DNA of 52,928 nt, taken from assembly GCA_050739575.1 (NCBI GenBank), contig JBOIBN010000006.1, forward strand, positions 1 through 52,928. Reading direction: 5' to 3'. The position numbers were made by a program, and so were the translations under genes. Shown here piece after piece: positions 1 to 8,082 of the stretch (position 1 is the first letter of the stretch; every line of letters starts with the position of its first letter). Source of the DNA: JBOIBN01 sp050739575. Lineage in GTDB: Bacteria; Pseudomonadota; Gammaproteobacteria; JAKDMP01. Below the pieces are notes generated by a model, which saw only the letters and a list, made by a program, of their open reading frames with translations, was not told the origin of the DNA and ran no database searches.

Positions 1-133
1 TTGGTTATGGACCTATAATCACGAGCGGCCCAACATGGGCATCGGCGGGGTGACGCCCATGCAGAAGTTGGCCATGGCGGCCTAAACCCTACTTCTGGCT
101 GCCGCTAATAATGGGGGGATTACCGGGGAACAC
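1..133 (+). mobile_element. Right end of an IS3-family insertion sequence
   Basis: After the transposase stop, positions 89-128 form a terminal inverted repeat. Its reverse complement matches the IS left end near 52,797-52,840, sharing the blocks CAGAAGTAG, TAGCGG and GGTAATCCCCCC. The exact outer end is placed at 132-134 because IS3 elements end in CA. This is an inference, since no target duplication can be tested with the other flank missing. Confidence 0.7.
2..85 (+). CDS. IS3-family transposase OrfB, C-terminal fragment
   Basis: The window opens inside a reading frame that ends at the TAA at 83-85. The last residues read WLWTYNHERPNM...TPMQKLAMAA, the typical tail of IS3-family DDE transposase subunit B (rve integrase core). 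Only about 27 codons are present, so the catalytic DDE residues lie outside the window. The frame is cut by the window edge, not by a mutation. The matching orfA start lies at the other end of the window in the same orientation. Confidence 0.85.
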   Translation, partial: WLWTYNHERPNMGIGGVTPMQKLAMAA

Positions 134-172
134 ATCGACTTTGCCGCACCCCAAGGACCGAAAGCCGGCTGG

Positions 173-559
173 ATGGAGATAGCAGTTAGTTATTGTGAAT
201 GGCCGGATTGTGTAATACGCGATGTCGCGGGTCTCCTTCCTGGGGCCATGGGAGTTCTGAACAAGGCGTACCGAAATAAACGATGGCAAGACACCATATC
301 GCCTGACTCGAAAGTGGTCCCAACGCCAATATCAATTAGTCACCCTGATCCGTGTGCGGCAATTTTCAAGTATAGAAATGATGGAAACCTCATTTATGGT
401 GCCGTGCTACTCGGGTACGATGATGGCCTGTACGACGAAACGCTATATATAACGGAAGATCACGGCAATAAAGGCGTTGCTAAATACATAGTCAAGTCGT
501 TTATCGAATACCAGATGAGACAACACTATCACTGCCCAGTACAAAAAAGCGGAAACTAA
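173..559 (+). CDS. Hypothetical protein, probably 5'-truncated by the IS
   Basis: A 128-codon frame starts at ATG 173 and ends at 559. The same frame is open upstream to position 86, straight through the IS terminus, and no convincing Shine-Dalgarno site precedes the ATG. The simplest reading is a gene whose 5' part was lost or displaced by the IS insertion. Base composition is visibly more AT-rich than the housekeeping genes, which suggests foreign origin. I do not recognise the protein. The segment around GYDDGLYDETLYITEDHG and the following helix vaguely recalls small enzyme folds, but no motif supports a function. Confidence 0.45.
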   Translation: MEIAVSYCEWPDCVIRDVAGLLPGAMGVLNKAYRNKRWQDTISPDSKVVPTPISISHPDPCAAIFKYRNDGNLIYGAVLLGYDDGLYDETLYITEDHGNKGVAKYIVKSFIEYQMRQHYHCPVQKSGN

Positions 560-635
560 CAAAATTCTGGCGGTCGACTCTATTTGTCGCTTGAATAGGC
601 CTCGCTACGAGCGAATGTCCGCTACTGGCAGATTC

Positions 636-776
636 TGTTGAAAAACTCAATTTCAGGAGAAGCAAATTTTTAAATTCGCTATTGGTTCGCTTATATATCC
701 AAATATGAATCGGGAAATCAGCAATATTCACTTCGTTCTGAATTTAGCATCTCGGCGTTTTGCGAGTTTTTCAACA
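636..776. repeat. 141-bp MITE-like element with 13-bp perfect terminal inverted repeats
   Basis: TGTTGAAAAACTC at 636-648 is matched exactly by its reverse complement at 764-776. The interior is AT-rich and has no credible gene. Termini of the GTTGAAAAACTC type occur on several transposon families, so this is probably a non-autonomous derivative of an IS. The stretch 560-897 holds no gene that I can support. Confidence 0.6.
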
Positions 777-897
777 CAATAGACCGAATGCGGACGGCGG
801 GTGTTCTGGCGTCACGACCAATTGCGAAACCGTAGATTTAGAGTCGCTGCTTCCTGTGTCCCGTTGGGCGCGTCCGAGCACGGTTCTTCTCATCTCT

Positions 898-1143
898 TGC
901 CGGTCACGATGACCGGCTCCTGATTCTGCGCCGTGGGGCGAGCCGAGCAGCGGAGCGCGGCGCGGGGGAAAGGGCGGAGTGTTTGAGGCCGGAGCGATAT
1001 ATCGCGCAGGCCGAGTTGCCGCCCGGCCCGCGCCGCGCGAGCAGCGCAGGGTAGCCGTAGTGCACGGATGCACGAAGGCCGAGCCCGTCGGCGCAATGGC
1101 TTTGCCTACTTTCGCCGTAACGAAAGTAGGTCCCGCGGAAGGC
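898..1143. repeat. 246-bp direct repeat, copy A
   Basis: This block is nearly identical to 1196-1441, at a constant offset of 298 bases. Within it, CCTACTTTCG at 1105-1114 and CGAAAGTAGG at 1121-1130 form a perfect 10-bp stem with a 6-nt loop. Every frame is arginine/alanine-rich and without family resemblance, so I treat it as a non-coding dispersed repeat. Confidence 0.75.
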
Positions 1144-1195
1144 GTGCTGCGTTCGATGCGCAACGAGCGCAAACCTTCACTAACTCCTCTTGCTC

Positions 1196-1441
1196 TGCCG
1201 GTCAGGACGACCGGCTCCTGATTTTGCGCCGTGGGGCGAGCCGAGCAGCGGAGCGCGGTGCGGGGGAAAGGGCGGAGTGTCTGAGGCCGAAGCGATATAT
1301 CGCGCAGGCCGAGTTGCCGCCCGGCCCGTGCCGCGCGAGCAGCGCAGGGTAGCCGTAGTGCATGGACGCACGAAGGCCGAGCCCGTCGGCGCAATGGCTT
1401 TGCCTACTTTCGCCGTAACGAAAGTAGGTCCCGCCGAAGGC
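1196..1441. repeat. 246-bp direct repeat, copy B
   Basis: Second copy of the block at 898-1143, separated from it by a 52-bp spacer. The stem-loop recurs at 1403-1412 / 1419-1428. It ends 20 bases from the stop codon of parA, and its hairpin could act as the 3' end structure of the parA transcript. Confidence 0.75.
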
Positions 1442-1461
1442 GATTCACTCGAAGCGTGAAA

Positions 1462-2286
1462 TTACAATTCCGTCGCCGAAGGCGCAGTCTTTTCGGTTGC
1501 GGGTGCGGGCGCCGCACTTTCGGCACGGTGCAGTATCTCTTCCGCGAGCGCGAGATAGGCCAGCGAACCGCGCGAAGTGCGGTCATAAACCAGCGCCGGT
1601 GCGCCGTAGCTGGGTGCCTCGGCTAAGCGCACGTTGCGCGGAATCACCGTCCGGTAAACGCGATCCTTGAAGTGCAGGACGAGTTGCGCGGATACGTCGC
1701 TGGTGAGATTGCTGCGCGGATCGAACTGCGTGCGCAGGATGCCTTCGATCGCAAGGCCGGGATTCACGGTCTTACGGATACGCCGGATGGTGTCAGCCAA
1801 GGCCGAAAGTCCCTCCATCGCGTAGTACTCGCACTGCATGGGAATCAACACGCCGGCGGCCGCGGCCAACGCATTGACGGTCAGAAGGTTCAGCGCCGGC
1901 GGACAATCCACGAAGATGAAGTCGTAGTTTCCGACGATCGGTTCGAGCGTGTTCTTCAAACGGTGCTCGCGCCCGAATTCTGCGACCAGGCGCACCTCGG
2001 CGGTCGTCAGATCGGCGCTTGCGGGAGCGAGATCGAAGGCGAGCGTATCGAAGCACAGATTCTGGATAATGGCGGAAAATTCGGCTTCGCCCAGAAGAAC
2101 GTTGGCCGTCGTTGCGGCCAGTTGGCGCGGGTCGACGCCGCAACCCGTAGTCGCGTTCGACTGTGGATCGAGATCCACCAGCAACACCCGGCGGTCGCTC
2201 GCGGCGAGCGATGCGGCGAGATTGACGGCGGTGGTGGTTTTGCCCACCCCGCCCTTCTGATTCGTGATCGCGATGACTCGCCCCAT
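1462..2286 (-). CDS. parA: Chromosome-partitioning ATPase ParA (Soj)
   Basis: ParA/MinD-family ATPase that positions the chromosome origin with ParB. The product is 274 residues, close to the family's usual 255-270. It begins MGRVIAITNQKGGVGKTT, giving the deviant Walker A (KGGVGKTT, residues 11-18). The Walker A' segment VLLVDLDPQSNAT and the Walker B segment FIFVDCPPALN follow. The ATG at 2286 is chosen because the family starts just before the first beta strand and the codon sits 2 bases after the rsmG stop, so the two genes are co-transcribed. Oddity: parB, which normally follows, is absent. Downstream are two direct repeats and an IS end. Confidence 0.93.
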   Translation of the reverse strand: MGRVIAITNQKGGVGKTTTAVNLAASLAASDRRVLLVDLDPQSNATTGCGVDPRQLAATTANVLLGEAEFSAIIQNLCFDTLAFDLAPASADLTTAEVRLVAEFGREHRLKNTLEPIVGNYDFIFVDCPPALNLLTVNALAAAAGVLIPMQCEYYAMEGLSALADTIRRIRKTVNPGLAIEGILRTQFDPRSNLTSDVSAQLVLHFKDRVYRTVIPRNVRLAEAPSYGAPALVYDRTSRGSLAYLALAEEILHRAESAAPAPATEKTAPSATEL

Positions 2287-2288
2287 TC

Positions 2289-2909
2289 CTATTTCCCTGT
2301 TTCCCGTTCCAATACCACCACGTGCCGCTCGCCCGTCTCGCCGGGCACCGCAACTTTTGCAAGCTGCGTATGCCATCCGGCAGGCAGCGCCGCAAGTTCG
2401 GTTTCGATCTCGGCGCGCCGGCCCTTGAGCGCGACGATCCGTCCGCCGGGAACAAGCAAGGGCGCCGTCCAGGCCGTCAGCACGGCGAGCGCCGCAAGCG
2501 CCCGAGCAGTGACGGTATCAAAACCCGGCTGCGGACGGTAGCTTTCGAGCCGGCCGGCATGGATCGAAACGCGTCCGCCGAGGCCGAGGCGGCGCACCGC
2601 ATGATCGAGAAAGCGGGCCTTTTTCCCGTTCGATTCGACCAGCACCCAAGTGGTATCAGGCGCCAGCAGCGCAAGCACCAGGCCCGGAAATCCCGCACCG
2701 CTGCCGGCGTCCAGCATCCGCGTTCCGCGCAGGAAGGGCAGCGCCGCGGCCGAATCCAGCACGTGACGCGCGACCATTTCCCCCGGTTCACGCACGGCGG
2801 TTAAATTGTAGGCGTGGTTCCATTTCGCCACGAGCGCCAGATACTCCGCGAGCGCCGCCGCCGCGCCCTCCGGCAGCGGAATGCCGAGCCGGGCGAACGA
2901 CTCGCTCAT
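2289..2909 (-). CDS. rsmG: 16S rRNA (guanine527-N7)-methyltransferase RsmG
   Basis: SAM-dependent methyltransferase of the GidB family, which modifies G527 of 16S rRNA. The SAM-binding motif MLDAGSGAGFPG is clear, preceded by KWNHAYNLTAVRE, the family's N-terminal signature. From ATG 2909 the protein has 206 residues, the normal size. An in-frame GTG at 2948 would add 13 residues and has an AAAGGA sequence upstream, so the start is not certain. The gene lies directly upstream of parA, as in many bacteria, but mnmG, its usual upstream partner, is missing. A divergent gene begins at 3050. Confidence 0.93.
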   Translation of the reverse strand: MSESFARLGIPLPEGAAAALAEYLALVAKWNHAYNLTAVREPGEMVARHVLDSAAALPFLRGTRMLDAGSGAGFPGLVLALLAPDTTWVLVESNGKKARFLDHAVRRLGLGGRVSIHAGRLESYRPQPGFDTVTARALAALAVLTAWTAPLLVPGGRIVALKGRRAEIETELAALPAGWHTQLAKVAVPGETGERHVVVLERETGK

Positions 2910-3049
2910 CGTCCTGGCGTCGGTCGCCTCATTACGAATACGCCTCACGGATCAATCGTCCTTTGTTCCGGAACCCACAAAGGCCCCACCATTCATGCCG
3001 AAAACGACTTCGGCATAATAATAGCCGTGGATCGCTCGGAGCACGCAGC

Positions 3050-3637
3050 ATGAACTGGCGGGAAACGTCCGACCGGATTCTTGCAGTCGCCGGCATAATC
3101 ATTGCCGTGTGCGCCGTGATCGTCACCTTCTATCAAGTCCACCTCATGCGCACGCAGGCACAAACCGCCGTGTGGCCGCATATCGAACAATACAGTTCGA
3201 CTTTCCCTACGCAATATCAGCTGGTGATCTACACCGCGGGACTCGGCCCGGCGGTCATACGCTACCTCGACGTGCAGTTCGATGGCAAAACGCTGCACGA
3301 TTGGGATTCCGCGGCTCACGAGTTGGTCGATAACCCGCAGTGGTCCGACAATATGACAAACATGGGACACGCCGATCTGCCGCCGGGTATCGTCCTGCTG
3401 CAGGGACAAAAAGTGACGCTCCTCCACCTTTCCGGCGCGGGCTTCCGCAAGGCGGTGACACGTTATCCCCTGCTGGTGACGACCTTATGCTACTGCTCGC
3501 TTTACGGCGACTGCTGGATAAACAGCTCGAACAATTTCGTCAACAGGAAGGTCAAAAGCTGTCCGGACGGCAACACCTCCGGATTTTACGCCGGCAGAAA
3601 CACAGCACCGAAAGCGGCTACCGCCGGTCAAGGCTGA
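3050..3637 (+). CDS. Membrane-anchored hypothetical protein, paralogue 1
   Basis: A 195-residue protein with one hydrophobic segment at about residues 10-28, followed by a soluble domain probably facing the periplasm. I do not recognise the family. It is clearly related to the gene at 6511-7098, which has the same length and membrane segment. Shared motifs are QTxAxVWPxxE, GPAxxRxxxVxxxGKxxxDW, LxxGQxxxxL and CYCSxxGxCWI, and a final CP motif is also common. The cysteines could form disulfides or bind a metal (inference). The ATG at 3050 is chosen because the residues before it have no counterpart in the paralogue. It is divergent from rsmG and convergent with prpD. Confidence 0.7.
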   Translation: MNWRETSDRILAVAGIIIAVCAVIVTFYQVHLMRTQAQTAVWPHIEQYSSTFPTQYQLVIYTAGLGPAVIRYLDVQFDGKTLHDWDSAAHELVDNPQWSDNMTNMGHADLPPGIVLLQGQKVTLLHLSGAGFRKAVTRYPLLVTTLCYCSLYGDCWINSSNNFVNRKVKSCPDGNTSGFYAGRNTAPKAATAGQG

Positions 3638-3706
3638 ACGCCGACCGTTGCCGCCGTTGCGATGAGCGGCCGCAACGCTGCGATCAGGCGAACCTGCGGC
3701 AGGCGA

Positions 3707-5170
3707 TCAAATCGTCCACAGGGCCATAAACTCGGAAACCGGCGCTTCCGCGAGCCGCTGCTGATCCGCACACAATGACTTGAGCGCTGCGCACTGCGTG
3801 GCGGGCAGGCGTGCGGCGATGGCGTTCTCGAACTTACGTATCAACACGGGAATGCCCTCGGCGCGCCGCTTGCGATGACCGATCGGAAATTCGACGGCCA
3901 CGCGTTCGGACTTTGAACCGTCCTTGAAGAACACCTGGATCGCATTGCCGATGTAGCGCTTGTCCGCGTCGTAGTAATCGCGCGTGAATTGCTCGTTTTC
4001 CCGCACTTCCATTTTTTCGCGCAATGCGTCAATGCGCGGATCGGCGCCGATGTCGTCCTCGTAATCTTGCGCCGTGAGGCGTCCGAAGATGAGGGGAACC
4101 GCGGTCATGTACTGGATACAGTGATCGCGATCGGCCGGATTGGCGAGCGGCCCGATCTTGTCGATGATGCGCACACCGGGTTCCTGCGTCTCGATCACGA
4201 TCTTCTCGATATCGTTCAAGCGGTCCTTCACCTCGGGATGCAACGTCATAGCCGCCTCCACCGCGGTCTGGGCGTGGAACTCCGCGGGGAAGGAAATCTT
4301 GAACAACACGTTCTCCATCACGTAGCTGCCGTAGCCGCGCTGGAATTCGAACGGCCTGCCCTTGAACAGCACGTCGTAAAAGCCCCAGGTCTTCGCCGAA
4401 AGCGCGGTGGGATAGCCCATCTCGCCCGTCAACGCGATCAGCGCGAGGCGCACGCCGCGCGAGGTGGCGTCGCCCGCGGCCCAGCTTTTCCGCGAACCGG
4501 CATTGGGCGCGTGACGATAGGTGCGGAGCGCGCCGCCGTCAATGAACGCATGCGACACCGCATTGACAACCTGATCGCGCGCGCCACCAAGCATGTCAGT
4601 GACCACGGCCGTAGTCGCAAGACGCACCAGCAGCACGTGATCGAGTCCGACACGGTTGAAGCTGTTTTCGAGTGCCATCACGCCTTGGATCTCATGTGCC
4701 TTGATCATGGCCTTGAGTACGGCGCGCATGCGTAATGGCGGTTTGCCTTCCGCGAGGTTTCGGCGCGAAACGTAATCCGCCACGGCGAGAATCCCGCCCA
4801 GATTATCGGAAGGATGCCCCCATTCGGCCGCAAGCCAGGTGTCGTTGAAGTCCAGCCAGCGGATCATGGTGCCAATGTTGAACGCGGCCTGCACCGGATC
4901 GAGTTCGTAATCGGTTCCGGGCACCCGCGCACCGCGCGCGAGCGTCGCACCCGGCACCACCGGCCCCAGCAGTTTCGTGCAGGCCGGATAGGCAAGCGCC
5001 AGCATGCCGCAGGCGAGCGTGTCCATCAGACAGTAGCGGGCCGTTTCGTACGCAGCCGCGCTTTCGATCTCGTAATCGCAGACGTAGTCGGCGATATCGG
5101 TCAGCACTTTCTCGGGATCGGGCCGCTTGGCGGATTTGATGTCGGTGTTACTCACTCTCGATTTCTCCAT
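3707..5170 (-). CDS. prpD: 2-methylcitrate dehydratase PrpD
   Basis: MmgE/PrpD-family enzyme of 487 residues (usual length about 480). It converts 2-methylcitrate to 2-methyl-cis-aconitate in propionyl-CoA catabolism. Recognisable family segments are MIRWLDFNDTWLAAEWGHPSDNLGG in pieces (residues about 100-125), SHAFIDGGALRTYRHAP and the SRKSWAAGDATSR loop. The enzyme acts in the cytosol. It is the last gene of the prpB-hyp-prpC-prpD run. A palindromic repeat lies in the gap to prpC, and no strong Shine-Dalgarno precedes the ATG. Separate translation control is therefore possible. Confidence 0.93.
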   Translation of the reverse strand: MEKSRVSNTDIKSAKRPDPEKVLTDIADYVCDYEIESAAAYETARYCLMDTLACGMLALAYPACTKLLGPVVPGATLARGARVPGTDYELDPVQAAFNIGTMIRWLDFNDTWLAAEWGHPSDNLGGILAVADYVSRRNLAEGKPPLRMRAVLKAMIKAHEIQGVMALENSFNRVGLDHVLLVRLATTAVVTDMLGGARDQVVNAVSHAFIDGGALRTYRHAPNAGSRKSWAAGDATSRGVRLALIALTGEMGYPTALSAKTWGFYDVLFKGRPFEFQRGYGSYVMENVLFKISFPAEFHAQTAVEAAMTLHPEVKDRLNDIEKIVIETQEPGVRIIDKIGPLANPADRDHCIQYMTAVPLIFGRLTAQDYEDDIGADPRIDALREKMEVRENEQFTRDYYDADKRYIGNAIQVFFKDGSKSERVAVEFPIGHRKRRAEGIPVLIRKFENAIAARLPATQCAALKSLCADQQRLAEAPVSEFMALWTI

Positions 5171-5180
5171 TTGCTTTCAC

Positions 5181-5283
5181 GCCCCCTCTCCATCGACGGG
5201 AGAGCGTTGGGGTGAGGGTGAAAATTTCCGCGCCGCTACGCGGCGTACCCCTCACCCTGACCCCCTCCCGCAAGGAGAGAGGG
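5181..5283. repeat. Dispersed palindromic repeat between prpC and prpD
   Basis: A nested inverted repeat. CCCCTCTCC-type ends pair with GGAGAGAGGG, and GGGGTGAGGGTG pairs with the CCTCACCCTGACCCC arm. The centre is a CGCCGC-TAC-GCGGCG hairpin. Elements of this composition occur in many copies in proteobacterial genomes (general knowledge). In the prp transcript it would form a large stem just 5' of prpD. Confidence 0.6.
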
Positions 5284-5292
5284 AACAAAATT

Positions 5293-6450
5293 TCAGGACC
5301 GCTTTTCGATCGGAACGAATTTACGATCTTCGGGGCCGGTGTAGTTGGCGCTCGGACGGATGATCTTGCCGTCGCTGCGTTGCTCGATCACATGTGCGGC
5401 CCAGCCGGTGGTACGCGCAATCACGAACAACGGCGTGAACATCGCCGTGGGCACACCCAGCATGTGATAGGACACGGCCGAAAACCAGTCGAGATTCGGG
5501 AACATCTTCTTCGCGTCCCACATGACCGACTCGATCCGTTCGGCGATACCGTAGAGTTTCATGTCGCCCGCTTCCTTCGATAAATCTTCGGCCACTTTCT
5601 TGATGACCTTGTTGCGCGGATCGCTCACGGTGTAAACGGGATGGCCGAAGCCGATCACGATTTCCTTCGCTTCCACGCGACGGCGGATGTCGGCCTCCGC
5701 CTCGTCCGGAGTTTCGTAGCGGCTCTGAATCTCGAATGCGACCTCGTTCGCGCCGCCGTGTTTGGGGCCGCGCAATGCACCGATCGCGCCGGTGATGCAG
5801 GAATACATGTCCGAGCCGGTGCCGGCGATCACCCGCGCGGTGAAGGTAGAGGCGTTGAATTCGTGCTCGGCGTAAAGGATCAACGAGGTGTGCATGGCAC
5901 GCACCCAATCCTCCGACGGTTCGTTGCCGTGCAGCAGATGCAGGAAATGCCCGCCCACGGAATCGTCGTCGGTCTCGACGTCGATCAGACGACCGCTGTG
6001 ACTCCAGTGATACCAGTAGCAGAGCATGGAGCCAAGCGAGGCCACCAACCGGTCGGCAATGTCGCGTGCGCCGGCGGCGCTGTGACCGTCCTTTTCCGGC
6101 AGTGCGCAACCGAGCGCCGAGACGCCGGTGCGCATCACGTCCATCGGATGCGCGGAAGCGGGCAGTTGCTCCAGCGCGGTCTGCACCACTTCCGGCAGCC
6201 CGCGCAGGCTCCTGAGTTTGGTCTTGTAGGCTTTTAATTCGGCGCGGTTCGGCAGCTTGCCGTGAATCAGGAGATGCGCCACTTCCTCGAACTCGCACTT
6301 CTCGGCGATGTCGAGGATGTCGTAGCCACGGTAATGCAAATCGTTGCCGCTGCGCCCGACGGTACAGAGCGCGGTATTGCCGGCGACGATGCCGGACAGC
6401 GCCACGGATTTTTTCGGCTTTGGAAAATTCTGTTTGGTGTCTTCGCTCAT
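5293..6450 (-). CDS. prpC: 2-methylcitrate synthase PrpC
   Basis: Citrate-synthase-family enzyme of 385 residues that condenses propionyl-CoA with oxaloacetate. The catalytic signatures are present: the histidine in LILYAEHEFNAST, GPKHGGANE, and the histidine of IGFGHPVYTVSDPR. The length and the N-terminal segment KKSVALSGIVAGNTALCTVG fit methylcitrate synthase rather than the longer hexameric citrate synthases. GAGG lies 8 bases before the ATG, a good ribosome site. It sits between the second 195-residue membrane protein and prpD on the same strand. Confidence 0.94.
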   Translation of the reverse strand: MSEDTKQNFPKPKKSVALSGIVAGNTALCTVGRSGNDLHYRGYDILDIAEKCEFEEVAHLLIHGKLPNRAELKAYKTKLRSLRGLPEVVQTALEQLPASAHPMDVMRTGVSALGCALPEKDGHSAAGARDIADRLVASLGSMLCYWYHWSHSGRLIDVETDDDSVGGHFLHLLHGNEPSEDWVRAMHTSLILYAEHEFNASTFTARVIAGTGSDMYSCITGAIGALRGPKHGGANEVAFEIQSRYETPDEAEADIRRRVEAKEIVIGFGHPVYTVSDPRNKVIKKVAEDLSKEAGDMKLYGIAERIESVMWDAKKMFPNLDWFSAVSYHMLGVPTAMFTPLFVIARTTGWAAHVIEQRSDGKIIRPSANYTGPEDRKFVPIEKRS

Positions 6451-6510
6451 GATTCAAACCTCATGCAAAATTAGGGGTTCGGCCGCAACCTCGGTCATGA
6501 CATTGATCTT

Positions 6511-7098
6511 TCACTCTTCAAACTCGTCCGACTTCGGTATCTGCGGACAGGAACCGGTCGGTTGTCCGCCGGGAGAACCGTTTCGAAGGTCCAATGTGCT
6601 GATCCAGCATTCGCCCAGTGTCGAACAGTAACAGGCCCGTATAACGACGCTGCTGACCAGTTTCGGCTTAAAGCGTACCCAGTTCTTTTGCCCGAAAACC
6701 AGCAGGAAATTAAGCGTCTGGCCCGGCGACAGTACCTTATCGTTGAACGAGGACGTGCCGTGCGGCAACCCAGAGTGAAAGCCGAGTGCCTTGAAGACGT
6801 GAGTCCAATCCGGTTGTGGCTTGCCGTTCACCAACACCTCGACGTGGCGTACGATGGCCGGGCCGACACCGCTGTTGATCGCCACCAGGGTACCGCCGTG
6901 GCTCACGAAAACGCCGTTTTTGATAATGTCGGTCGGCAAAGAATCAGATTCCCCCATTTCGAGGTACGGCCAGACCTGCGCGCGCGTCTGTTGGTGCCCG
7001 TTCCAGGCGGTATAAGCCGAAACAAAAATTGCCAGTAGCCCGATCAGCGAGGCGATGATCGCGGCGATGGCATCCCAGTTGTACTTTCTCTCGGACAC
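6511..7098 (-). CDS. Membrane-anchored hypothetical protein, paralogue 2
   Basis: 195 residues, GTG start, 6 bases after the prpB stop, so apparently part of the prp operon. One transmembrane helix lies at about residues 11-30, followed by QQTRAQVWPYLE and a soluble domain carrying ACYCSTLGECWIS. It is a paralogue of the protein at 3050-3637, with the same conserved blocks and length. It belongs to no family I can name. Its place between prpB and prpC is unusual, since that position normally holds no such gene. A link to propionate metabolism is only suggested by location. Confidence 0.72.
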   Translation of the reverse strand: MSERKYNWDAIAAIIASLIGLLAIFVSAYTAWNGHQQTRAQVWPYLEMGESDSLPTDIIKNGVFVSHGGTLVAINSGVGPAIVRHVEVLVNGKPQPDWTHVFKALGFHSGLPHGTSSFNDKVLSPGQTLNFLLVFGQKNWVRFKPKLVSSVVIRACYCSTLGECWISTLDLRNGSPGGQPTGSCPQIPKSDEFEE

Positions 7099-7104
7099 GT
7101 GATC

Positions 7105-7989
7105 TTAACGAGCCTTAGCGTCGAACAATTCGTTGAGCTTCTGTTCGTAGTCGTGATAATCGAGACGTTCGTAAAGTTCGTCGCGCGTCTGCATCAGATC
7201 GAGCACGTCCTTCTGCGTGCCGCGCCGGCGGATGGCGCCGTACACCAGCTCCGACGCCTTGCTCATGGCGCGAAAGGCGGAAAGCGGGTACAGCGCCATC
7301 GCGACGCCCGCCTCGCCCAGTTCCTCGATCGTGAAAAGCGGCGTCTTGCCAAATTCGGTGATGTTCGCAAGCACCGGCACTCCGACCTTCGTGGTGAACT
7401 CGCGGTATTCGTCGAGTGTCGTCAGCGCTTCCGCAAAGATCATGTCCGCGCCCGCCTTCACATAGGCAAGCGCACGCTTCACCGCGGCCTTCTGGCCCTC
7501 GACGGCGTGCGCATCGGTGCGCGCCATCACCGCGAATTTATCGTCCGTACGCGCGTCCACCGCGGACTTGATGCGGTCGCACATTTCCGCGGCTTCCACC
7601 AACGCCTTGCCGGGCCGGTGTCCGCAGCGCTTCTCTGCCACCTGATCCTCGATGTGAAAGCCGGCGGCGCCGGCGCGGATCATCTCGCGCGTCGTGCGCC
7701 CAATGTTGAACGCGGACCCGAAGCCGGTATCGGCATCCACCAGCAACGGCAACTTCGTTGCGGCCGTAATCCGGCGGATGTCCTCGCAGACGTCGTTCAA
7801 GGTCGTCATGCCGAGATCCGGCAGTCCGAAAGAGGCGTTCGCTACGCCGGCGCCGGAAAGATACAGTGCCCTAAAGCCCGCGCGTTCCGCGAGCAACGCG
7901 CTGTAGGCGTTCACCGCTCCAACGATCTGGAGCGGCCGTTCCTTTTTGAGTGCGGCGCGAAAACGGGCGCCGGCGGAGTTCTGGGGCAT
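7105..7989 (-). CDS. prpB: 2-methylisocitrate lyase PrpB
   Basis: Isocitrate-lyase/PEP-mutase superfamily enzyme of 294 residues that splits 2-methylisocitrate into pyruvate and succinate. The catalytic loop KRCGHRPGK replaces the usual KKCGHR form. Mg-binding segments are LLVDADTGFG and FHIEDQV. First gene of the minus-strand prp run (prpB, hypothetical, prpC, prpD). No prpR regulator and no acnD/prpF pair is present in the window, consistent with the PrpD-dependent version of the cycle. Confidence 0.94.
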   Translation of the reverse strand: MPQNSAGARFRAALKKERPLQIVGAVNAYSALLAERAGFRALYLSGAGVANASFGLPDLGMTTLNDVCEDIRRITAATKLPLLVDADTGFGSAFNIGRTTREMIRAGAAGFHIEDQVAEKRCGHRPGKALVEAAEMCDRIKSAVDARTDDKFAVMARTDAHAVEGQKAAVKRALAYVKAGADMIFAEALTTLDEYREFTTKVGVPVLANITEFGKTPLFTIEELGEAGVAMALYPLSAFRAMSKASELVYGAIRRRGTQKDVLDLMQTRDELYERLDYHDYEQKLNELFDAKAR

Positions 7990-8082
7990 GAGCGAAGTCC
8001 GGTCAGGCTTTTATTTTCACGCCTATTTTACCCGCTTAATTCGCCCGACCCGGAACAAAGGGAATGCGGTGCCTGGAGCTTC

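Noticed and set aside
771..1394. 207-codon open frame on the minus strand through the direct repeats
   Set aside because: It is the translation of the repeated non-coding block: internally duplicated, Arg/Ala/Pro-rich, without family resemblance.
898..1441. Possible CRISPR array
   Set aside because: Only two long copies (246 bp) with one 52-bp spacer and no cas genes; CRISPR repeats are 20-50 bp and many.
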